NCBI GenBank assembly: GCA_937905915.1
Contig: CALCVR010000189.1
Location: 1 to 6,998, forward strand
From: an uncultured Eubacteriaceae bacterium
Lineage (GTDB): Bacteria; Bacillota; Clostridia; Oscillospirales; Acutalibacteraceae
Reading direction: 5' to 3'
DNA: 6,998 nt
Below the pieces are notes generated by a model. The model saw only the letters and a list, made by a program, of their open reading frames with translations, was not told the origin of the DNA and ran no database searches. A program made the position numbers and the translations under genes. Of this stretch, positions 1 to 4,816 are shown in pieces (the stretch's first letter is position 1; each line of letters starts with the position of its first letter).

Positions 1-1116
1 GCCGTCCTGGACAATTTCAAAACCAGCCTTCTCCAGATGCTCGGCCATAATCTTAGGAGCCTCACCGCTCCAGCCATAGCTGCCAAAGGTTGCGGCTTTT
101 TTGTCCTTGATATCCATGGCGCTGACCAAATCCAGCACCGCCACAATGGGAGACAAGGGGCTGCGGATCACAGTAGGCGAGCCAAAGATGACGGCCTTGG
201 AGTTAAAGACATCGGTGACAATATCGTTTTTATCGTGTTTGGAAGCGCTGCGCACCACGATTTCCACTTCAGAATCGGCTTGTTTGATGCCGGCAGCAAT
301 GGCTTCGGCCATCTTGCGGGTGGACTGCCACATGGTATCATACACGATGGTAATCTTATTGCGATGGTAGTAGTTGGCCCATTTCTCGTAAGTCTCGACA
401 ATCTGGCCGGGGTTGTCTCTCCAGATGACGCCGTGGCTGGGGCAAATCATAGAGAGGGGCAGATTCATGGCCTTTACTTCTTTGAGCTTCATAGCGGCCA
501 TTTTGGAGAAGGGGGCCACGATATTGGCATAATACTTCTCAGCCTCATAATAAAGGGCGTCCTGATCGACTTGATCGTTATACATAAATTCAGTGGCGAA
601 ATGCTGTCCAAAGACATCGGTGGAAAACAGGATATTGTCCCCCGACAGGAAAGCCATCATATTATCCGGCCAATGGAGCATGCGGGCCTCCACAAACGTA
701 AAGGTCTTGCCGCCGCCGATGTTCAGGGTATCGCCGGTCTTGACCGGATGGAAATTCCAATCCTGGTGATAATGGGCCTTGAGCATTTTAGCGCCGTTCT
801 GGGAGCAGTATACAGGAGTCCCCGGGATTTTTTCCAGCAAAGCCGGCAAAGAGCCGCTGTGGTCAATCTCCGAATGCAAAGAGATAATATAATCGATTTC
901 CTTTAAGTCGATAACCGACTCCAGATTCTCCACAAACTGATAGGCATAGGGACGCCAAACTGTATCGATCAAAACGGTCTTTTCCCCACGGACTAAGTAA
1001 GCGTTATAGGAAGAGCCTCTATGGGTGGACAGTTCCTCCCCGTGGAAATGGGTTAACTCATGGTCTATTTTTCCGACCCACGTGACGCTGGGTGTGATAG
1101 CGAATGATTGATCCAT
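1..1116 (-). CDS. Flavodiiron protein (A-type flavoprotein, FprA-like), 3' end cut off by the window edge
   Basis: A 372-residue open frame runs from ATG 1116 to the window edge without a stop; the family is usually about 400 residues, so roughly the last 30 are missing. Residues 1-250 form a metallo-beta-lactamase-like domain with the full diiron ligand set: H81, E83, D85, H86 (HSEIDH), H148 (MLHWPD), D167 (STDVFG) and H228 (PSHG). From about residue 255 a flavodoxin domain follows, with the FMN phosphate loop (YDTMWQSTRKMA, 259-270), FGSPT at 311-315 and GSYGWSG at 345-351. Known members are cytoplasmic enzymes of anaerobes that reduce O2 to water and/or NO to N2O, taking electrons from rubredoxin or a fused partner. 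The start is supported by GAAGGGAG (1127-1134) 10 bases upstream. It has its own promoter. Which gas is preferred, and whether a domain is fused at the missing C-terminus, cannot be seen. Confidence 0.95.
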   Translation of the reverse strand, partial: MDQSFAITPSVTWVGKIDHELTHFHGEELSTHRGSSYNAYLVRGEKTVLIDTVWRPYAYQFVENLESVIDLKEIDYIISLHSEIDHSGSLPALLEKIPGTPVYCSQNGAKMLKAHYHQDWNFHPVKTGDTLNIGGGKTFTFVEARMLHWPDNMMAFLSGDNILFSTDVFGQHFATEFMYNDQVDQDALYYEAEKYYANIVAPFSKMAAMKLKEVKAMNLPLSMICPSHGVIWRDNPGQIVETYEKWANYYHRNKITIVYDTMWQSTRKMAEAIAAGIKQADSEVEIVVRSASKHDKNDIVTDVFNSKAVIFGSPTVIRSPLSPIVAVLDLVSAMDIKDKKAATFGSYGWSGEAPKIMAEHLEKAGFEIVQDG

Positions 1117-1155
1117 TTCTGATCTTCTCCCTTCGGATGCTGTTATTTGATTCTT

Positions 1156-1183
1156 ATTATACTATTTCAGTAGGAAATATCAA
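1156..1183 (-). promoter_or_regulatory. Sigma-A-type promoter of the flavodiiron gene
   Basis: On the minus strand, TTGATA (1178-1183, five of six matches to the -35 consensus) is followed by a 16-base spacer and a perfect TATAAT (1156-1161). Transcription would start near 1149, giving a leader of about 30 bases before ATG 1116 that contains the ribosome binding site. This suggests the flavodiiron gene can be transcribed independently of the TIM-barrel gene upstream of it. Confidence 0.8.
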
Positions 1184-1189
1184 GTTCCC

Positions 1190-1204
1190 CGCCAAAATTC
1201 GCCA
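1190..1204 (-). repeat. Tandem CGCCA direct repeat just upstream of the flavodiiron promoter
   Basis: CGCCA occurs at 1190-1194 and again at 1200-1204, so the copies start 10 bases apart, about one helical turn, each followed by an A/T run. Relative to the predicted start near 1149 they lie at about -41 to -55, directly behind the -35 box. That is a usual place for an activator that touches RNA polymerase. Two five-base copies can arise by chance, so this is only a candidate site. Confidence 0.3.
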
Positions 1205-1223
1205 TTTTTACTAGGAGCCCTTC

Positions 1224-1243
1224 CAAAACCCACCCGGGTTTTG
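1224..1243. other. Inverted repeat (8-bp stem, 4-base loop) between the TIM-barrel gene and the flavodiiron promoter
   Basis: CAAAACCC (1224-1231) and GGGTTTTG (1236-1243) are perfect inverted arms around ACCC. The hairpin lies about 90 bases after the stop of the TIM-barrel gene and about 40 bases before the flavodiiron -35 box. It has no T-run after it on the minus strand, so it is a poor intrinsic terminator. It could be a weak or Rho-aided end, or a protein-binding site. The rest of the 1117-1333 gap, apart from the promoter and the CGCCA repeat, shows no convincing gene. Confidence 0.35.
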
Positions 1244-1333
1244 CGCGACTTGCAACTTGTTTTCCAGCCCCTTTTCCCTCTATGTCATAGAAGATCAAAC
1301 AGTCCCCTTTAGTATGCAAAAACTCTTTGTGGA

Positions 1334-2104
1334 TTATACCAGTTTCTGCGCCGTATGAAGAACATAGATACTGTGGCGCAAAGCGCCGTCCATATCAAAT
1401 GCTGAGGGGCAATCGACCCAAAAGGACAAATCCGATACGGCGCCGGCACCTTTTAGGGCCTTTAAACTATCCAGCAGCGGCACATCTCCAAAACCCAGCA
1501 AACGAAATTCATTGACGCCCGCTTTGATCCGTGAATCCCGCACAATCACCAATCCGATATCACCGGCCAAACGGTTTACCACTCGATCCGGACGGATGTA
1601 AAGCGGCTCATGAAGAAAGGTATTGTGGATGTTCCAAGCTACTTTTAAAGAGGTTCGCCCTACGCAGGTGAGAAAATTCTTCATGTGTTTGTAGCTGGTA
1701 AGAGGGCCGGAAGTCTCAATCAAAAGAGAAAGTCCCAACCTATCCGCTTGATCGCATAATTGGGCCGTATTAGAAGCGGCTTGAATCTCCAAAAACTCCT
1801 CTTCCGGAATTTCCGGACGCAACACCACCTTCTCGACTCCAGCAGCCAACGCCTGGGAAAGCCATCGGGCAGCTTCCGCCTGACCCTGTTTCTCCACCGG
1901 CAGGGGAAGGGACAAAATCTTTAGATTGATTCCCGCGCTCGTCATGGACTTACAGGACTGTGCAAACGTTTTTTCCCACTTGGCAAAGGTTCCGCCTTCC
2001 GGGACGGTAAAACCGGCCTGTTTAATGCCCTGCCCCGCAGCGGATTTTATCATTTGGGAGTTGGGTACCTCCCTCTCCAGAGGGATCCAGAGCAATGGAT
2101 TCAT
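1334..2104 (-). CDS. Xylose-isomerase-like TIM-barrel protein (sugar phosphate isomerase/epimerase family), metal site apparently degenerate
   Basis: A 256-residue cytoplasmic protein with no signal peptide or membrane segment. The pattern of strands and the motifs LLIETSGPL (127-135), VAWNIHNTF (155-163), LVIVRDSR (185-192) and LLGFGDVPL (202-210) match the xylose isomerase-like / AP endonuclease 2 superfamily, whose members isomerise or epimerise sugars or cut DNA using a bound divalent metal. In active relatives these motifs read roughly E, WDxHH, HxKDS and a late glutamate. Here E130, H160 and D190 remain, but the WD aspartate is N158, the second histidine is N161, the histidine of HxKD is replaced by a hydrophobic residue, and the last strand has FWVDCP (228-233) with no obvious glutamate. 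Activity is therefore doubtful. A very strong ribosome binding site (AAGGAGGG, 2113-2120) fixes the ATG at 2104. It starts 63 bases after the pseudokinase stop with no terminator or clear promoter between, so the two are likely cotranscribed. Substrate or partner is unknown. Confidence 0.75.
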   Translation of the reverse strand: MNPLLWIPLEREVPNSQMIKSAAGQGIKQAGFTVPEGGTFAKWEKTFAQSCKSMTSAGINLKILSLPLPVEKQGQAEAARWLSQALAAGVEKVVLRPEIPEEEFLEIQAASNTAQLCDQADRLGLSLLIETSGPLTSYKHMKNFLTCVGRTSLKVAWNIHNTFLHEPLYIRPDRVVNRLAGDIGLVIVRDSRIKAGVNEFRLLGFGDVPLLDSLKALKGAGAVSDLSFWVDCPSAFDMDGALRHSIYVLHTAQKLV

Positions 2105-2167
2105 ATGGAGTCCCCTCCTTTATACCTATTCTTTTCTTTGTCTTGCCCTGATGTGAAACTAGATATT

Positions 2168-3979
2168 CTATCGGCTAGACGAGTCGCCTCTTAGCATATC
2201 GCCTAGATTCTCCCAAAAACTGCCGTGGGATGAAACATCATCCTCTCTCGATGGATTCCCACTGGATCCATCGCTGGAGGATTGGCTGGAAGACGAAGGC
2301 TTTGACGATGCCGGCGGATTGTAATCGCTGACATAGACAAACACCTCAGCTCCATATTCCAGTTCCTCCTTGGCCGGGGGATCGGTCTGAATCACCTGAC
2401 CGTCGGGTACCGAATCGCTGGACTGCTCCACCACTTGGCAGGAGAACCCCTCTTTGGCGAGATCCAAAATGGCCTCGACCGCGCTTTTCCCACGGACGTT
2501 TGGCACTTTGCGCACATAAGATCCCTTTGACAAATAAACCTTAACCGTTTCTCCCGTCTCAATAGGGGTATCGGGTTCCGGTTCTTGTTTTGCAATGGTC
2601 CCTTCGGGGACGCTGTCGTCAAAGACCTCCCCCGCCAGTTCGATCTCCACATAGGACCACGGATTTTGTTCTGTCAAATTTTCGTACTGCCGGCCGATCA
2701 TGTTGGGGGTAATGTGATTCAGCGCCGGGTCTTGGCTGGAAACCTCCGACGATACCATGCTGGAAACTTCTAACGACGCCTGGCTGGAGATCTCGTTCTC
2801 CCCGCCCCTCCCGGAAAACAGCACGATCATCAAGACCACGCACAATACAAACAGCAGCGCCGTTGAGATCCCCAACCCAATGATCCATCTTTTCTGATCT
2901 TTCTCCCTCTGATCGGAGGAAGAAAGATCAGAAGGGGATGATGGTTTTTCCTTGGTGTTGGGAATGACTTGTGTGGTTTTTGCGGTTTCCTCCTGTTCCA
3001 TCTCTTGAAGAACCCCTGTTACATTGGGGGATATGGACAGCTCTTTTTGAAATTGTTCCACCGTCTTGGTCCGATGGGTACTGTCCAGCCGCATGGCTTT
3101 GGCCATGGCCGCCGCCACTTGATGAGGGATAGACACTGCTACTGACGATGGAATCAGCAGTTTTTCGTCTTCTTGCCGGGCCAATGCATCCTTGGGGATA
3201 TACCCGGTAAGCATAGTAAATAAGGTAGCGCCCAAAGCGTAAACATCGCTCCAAGGACCGATGTCGTTATCAGGCTTCATCTGCTCCAAAGCGGTGTAAC
3301 CGGGATAAAACACCGGCGTCAAATCGCTGCGGGCAATGTGCACCTGATTGATGTGGAAACCAGCCAATTGCATGCGGCCGCTTTGGGTAACCACCAAGTT
3401 CTGAGGACAAATGCCCAAATGGAGCGCTCCCATAGAATGAAACGCCTCCACAGCGTACAGAACCGGCATCAACAATGTCCGGGCCTGATCCCACGACAGA
3501 TGGCCGCCATGTTTGGGAAGCCATTGATCCAAATGGATGCCTTCTTCCCAACCTGAAACGTTGTAAGCGGTGCCGTTTACTTCAAAAACATCGTATACCG
3601 GCACCACCGCCGGCTGATTGCGCATGCGTCCCATGATACGGGATAACTTTAAAAATTCGTCCAAACCATCCTGGAAAGGGCCCTCGCATCCGGCCAACAC
3701 CTTCAGTGTCAGCCGATCCTCATCCCGCTGTGCCAGTGTGGTGGGGAAGAATTCCCGGATGACCACTGGGCTCATGGATGACCGGTCCCATCCTAAATAG
3801 GATGTGCCAGCCCCGTTGCTGGAGAGCAATTTTCCTACCAGATATCGATCCTGTAAAAGAGTCCTAAGGGCTAGGGCAGGGGCCTTCTGTTCTTTCTCTT
3901 CGTACCCACAGTGGGGGCAGACGGTCTGCCCCCCTTTTTCTTTCATACATCCAAGGCAAAGATCTTCTATTGAGGGCAT
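2168..3979 (-). CDS. Membrane PASTA-domain pseudokinase with N-terminal zinc ribbon
   Basis: A 603-residue protein counted from ATG 3979. Order: zinc ribbon with C8, C11, C21, C24; a Ser/Thr-kinase fold at about 46-315; a Ser/Glu/Lys-rich linker; one transmembrane helix at about 365-388; a Ser-rich stretch; two PASTA repeats at about 424-485 and 489-551; and a Ser-rich tail. The kinase inside/PASTA outside layout is that of PrkC/PknB-type receptors, where PASTA domains bind muropeptides or lipid II. The catalytic residues are lost: the VAIK lysine is R75 (VVIREFFP), the alpha-C glutamate is L112 (FLKLSR), HRD is HLG (187-189), DFG is GFH (207-209), and the glycine loop is degraded (LLSSNGAGTSY). 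The HRD-loop asparagine (N194), the APE-region glutamate (E232, ALEQ) and the C-lobe PWSDVYALG motif (D245) remain, so the fold is probably kept. I infer a ligand sensor or scaffold. It heads an operon with the TIM-barrel gene. It is not a canonical PrkC, which usually has more PASTA repeats and no zinc ribbon. Confidence 0.9.
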   Translation of the reverse strand: MPSIEDLCLGCMKEKGGQTVCPHCGYEEKEQKAPALALRTLLQDRYLVGKLLSSNGAGTSYLGWDRSSMSPVVIREFFPTTLAQRDEDRLTLKVLAGCEGPFQDGLDEFLKLSRIMGRMRNQPAVVPVYDVFEVNGTAYNVSGWEEGIHLDQWLPKHGGHLSWDQARTLLMPVLYAVEAFHSMGALHLGICPQNLVVTQSGRMQLAGFHINQVHIARSDLTPVFYPGYTALEQMKPDNDIGPWSDVYALGATLFTMLTGYIPKDALARQEDEKLLIPSSVAVSIPHQVAAAMAKAMRLDSTHRTKTVEQFQKELSISPNVTGVLQEMEQEETAKTTQVIPNTKEKPSSPSDLSSSDQREKDQKRWIIGLGISTALLFVLCVVLMIVLFSGRGGENEISSQASLEVSSMVSSEVSSQDPALNHITPNMIGRQYENLTEQNPWSYVEIELAGEVFDDSVPEGTIAKQEPEPDTPIETGETVKVYLSKGSYVRKVPNVRGKSAVEAILDLAKEGFSCQVVEQSSDSVPDGQVIQTDPPAKEELEYGAEVFVYVSDYNPPASSKPSSSSQSSSDGSSGNPSREDDVSSHGSFWENLGDMLRGDSSSR

Positions 3980-3983
3980 AATT

Positions 3984-3990
3984 TCACCTT
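3984..3990 (-). promoter_or_regulatory. Ribosome binding site that decides the pseudokinase start
   Basis: AAGGTGA on the minus strand, four bases before ATG 3979, pairs with the 3' part of the anti-Shine-Dalgarno (GGTGA). The frame stays open upstream to a TTG at 4015, but that codon has only a weak GGGAA upstream and would sit about 18 bases from the predicted transcript start. The ATG is the better start, and it places the first zinc-ribbon cysteine at residue 8. Confidence 0.7.
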
Positions 3991-4039
3991 CCCTTATTTC
4001 AAACAGATGTGACAAAATATTCCCGATAATGATAGTGTT

Positions 4040-4068
4040 ATTGTACCAAGCTCATCCAAGGTTGTCAA
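4040..4068 (-). promoter_or_regulatory. Strong sigma-A promoter for the pseudokinase/TIM-barrel operon
   Basis: On the minus strand a perfect TTGACA (4063-4068) is followed by a 17-base spacer and TACAAT (4040-4045), with an extended -10 TGG directly before it. The predicted start is near 4033, leaving a leader of about 54 bases before ATG 3979. By sequence this is the best promoter in the window and is oriented away from the nitroreductase. Confidence 0.85.
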
Positions 4069-4089
4069 TGAAACTTCCTTCATCATCTT

Positions 4090-4108
4090 CTTTCCTCTCA
4101 GAGGAAAG
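4090..4108. promoter_or_regulatory. Perfect 19-base palindrome, candidate operator between divergent promoters
   Basis: CTTTCCTCT and AGAGGAAAG form perfect 9-base arms around a single C (4099). The site covers the position where a -35 box for the nitroreductase promoter would fall, and lies about 22 bases behind the -35 box of the divergent pseudokinase promoter. No gene points into it and no T-run follows on either strand, so a terminator is unlikely. A dimeric regulator binding here could block or assist the nitroreductase promoter and possibly influence the other one. Confidence 0.6.
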
Positions 4109-4110
4109 CG

Positions 4111-4119
4111 TGGTATACT
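4111..4119 (+). promoter_or_regulatory. Extended -10 promoter of the nitroreductase gene
   Basis: TGG followed by TATACT (4114-4119) gives a complete extended -10 element (TGnTATAnT) with one mismatch in the hexamer. The -35 position at 17-base spacing (4091-4096, TTTCCT) is a poor match, as is usual for extended -10 promoters, and it lies inside the palindrome. Transcription would start near 4126, giving a leader of about 67 bases. Confidence 0.65.
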
Positions 4120-4134
4120 AAAGGCAAAGAATAG

Positions 4135-4151
4135 CTGCCGTTTAACGGCAG
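4135..4151. promoter_or_regulatory. Perfect 17-base palindrome in the nitroreductase leader
   Basis: CTGCCGTT and AACGGCAG are perfect 8-base arms around one T (4143). It lies about 10 bases inside the predicted transcript and 41 bases before ATG 4193. As DNA it could be a second operator, centred 44 bases (about four helical turns) from the 4090-4108 palindrome but of unrelated sequence. As RNA it would fold into a 6-base-pair hairpin with a TTTAA loop. No T-run follows, so it is not an intrinsic terminator. Confidence 0.5.
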
Positions 4152-4178
4152 GATTAAGACGCAATGTATCAAGAATAT

Positions 4179-4184
4179 AAGGAG
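4179..4184 (+). promoter_or_regulatory. Ribosome binding site that decides the nitroreductase start
   Basis: AAGGAG lies 8 bases before ATG 4193. An in-frame GTG at 4184 overlaps this site, so it cannot be the start; the protein begins at the ATG (MDVMNAVLARRS). Confidence 0.85.
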
Positions 4185-4192
4185 TGATTTTC

Positions 4193-4708
4193 ATGGACGT
4201 TATGAATGCTGTTTTAGCACGGCGAAGCATTCGCCGTTATCAAAACCGTCCCATTGAAGAATCTGTTCTCACAAAAGTGCTGGAAGCCGGAAGACTGGCT
4301 CCATCAGCACGCAATGAGCAGGATTGGCGTTTTATTGTGGTAACCGATGCCAACCTCCGTGCCAAAATGGTGGACGCCTGCCTTGGACAAAGCTTTATCC
4401 AAGATGCGCCGGTGCATCTTGTGGTATGCGCCAACAACGCAAGGGACATGGCTTGCGGACAGCCGGCCCGGACGGTGGACTGTTCCATCGCCCTTTCCTT
4501 CATGATGCTGGAGGCTGTGGAATGCGGCTTAGGAACCTGCTGGCTGGGCAGTTTTGATAACCAAGCCGTCAAAGCGCTTCTTCATATTCCCGGCGACTAC
4601 CAAGTGGTGGCTGTGACTCCTCTTGGCTATCCGGGCGAAGAGGTAAATCCCCGTCCCCGCAAATCGCTGGACCAAGTCATTGCCTATGACGACCGATGGG
4701 TGAAATAA
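4193..4708 (+). CDS. Nitroreductase-family FMN-dependent NAD(P)H oxidoreductase
   Basis: A complete 171-residue cytoplasmic flavoprotein of the short nitroreductase class. The family signs are in order: RRSIR (10-14), which contacts the FMN phosphate; APSARNEQDW (36-45), which corresponds to the usual APSAxNxQPW flavin-binding segment; the central helix SIALSFMMLEA; GLGTCWLGSF (112-121); and the C-terminal TPLGYPGEE (142-150). Such enzymes act as dimers and transfer electrons from NAD(P)H via FMN to nitro compounds, quinones or other acceptors; the natural substrate is rarely known and cannot be read here. The APSAGN glycine is arginine and the QPW proline is aspartate, which may alter the active-site entrance. 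It is a single-gene unit with its own extended -10 promoter, two palindromes upstream and a strong terminator downstream. It is divergent from the pseudokinase operon and convergent with the transglutaminase gene. Confidence 0.92.
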   Translation: MDVMNAVLARRSIRRYQNRPIEESVLTKVLEAGRLAPSARNEQDWRFIVVTDANLRAKMVDACLGQSFIQDAPVHLVVCANNARDMACGQPARTVDCSIALSFMMLEAVECGLGTCWLGSFDNQAVKALLHIPGDYQVVAVTPLGYPGEEVNPRPRKSLDQVIAYDDRWVK

Positions 4709-4764
4709 TCGTCTCTTATGTGCCCCCCATTTTTGAGTTTGACGGAGCTAAAAGTTTTCTTTAC

Positions 4765-4808
4765 AAAAAAGCAGTCGTTTTCCTCCTGAGGAAAGCGGCT
4801 GCTTTTTT
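4765..4808. terminator. Bidirectional intrinsic terminator between the convergent nitroreductase and transglutaminase genes
   Basis: Arms 4765-4785 and 4788-4808 pair over 21 positions, with two G-U wobbles on the plus-strand RNA and only CT between them, so in practice a CCTG tetraloop forms. An A6 run on the left and a T7 run on the right give a U-tract after the hairpin in both directions. It lies 56 bases after the nitroreductase stop and 8 bases beyond the transglutaminase stop, and would end both transcripts. It also keeps transglutaminase transcription from continuing toward the pseudokinase operon. Confidence 0.92.
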
Positions 4809-4816
4809 TCATAGAA

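Noticed and set aside
37..906. A 289-codon plus-strand open frame
   Set aside because: It is antisense to the flavodiiron gene, whose minus-strand translation carries every diiron ligand and FMN motif. The plus-strand product has no recognisable motif and no ribosome binding site.
1224..1243. Hairpin as an intrinsic terminator of the TIM-barrel gene
   Set aside because: No T-run follows the hairpin on the minus strand, so it was kept only as an inverted repeat of unknown role.
1279..1291. Small palindrome TCTATGTCATAGA
   Set aside because: The arms are only six bases, it is not placed at a promoter, and no second copy was seen; chance is a sufficient explanation.
2168..3979. Assignment as an ordinary active PrkC/Stk1 kinase
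   Set aside because: The lysine, both catalytic aspartates and the alpha-C glutamate are absent. The zinc ribbon and only two PASTA units also differ from the standard architecture.
3980..4015. TTG start at 4015 for the pseudokinase, adding 12 residues
   Set aside because: The codon has only a weak upstream site and lies very close to the predicted transcript start, while ATG 3979 has AAGGTGA at good spacing and directly precedes the zinc ribbon.
4090..4108. Palindrome as a transcription terminator
   Set aside because: No gene ends into it, as it lies between two divergent starts, and no T-run flanks it in either direction.
3804..4121. A 105-codon plus-strand open frame across the pseudokinase start and the divergent promoters
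   Set aside because: It runs antisense through the zinc ribbon and through both promoter regions, has no ribosome binding site, and its product resembles no known protein.
4184..4192. GTG 4184 as the nitroreductase start
   Set aside because: This codon is part of the Shine-Dalgarno region itself; ATG 4193 has ideal spacing.
4240..4572. A 110-codon minus-strand open frame inside the nitroreductase gene
   Set aside because: It is the antisense shadow of a gene with clear family motifs and has no promoter or ribosome binding site.
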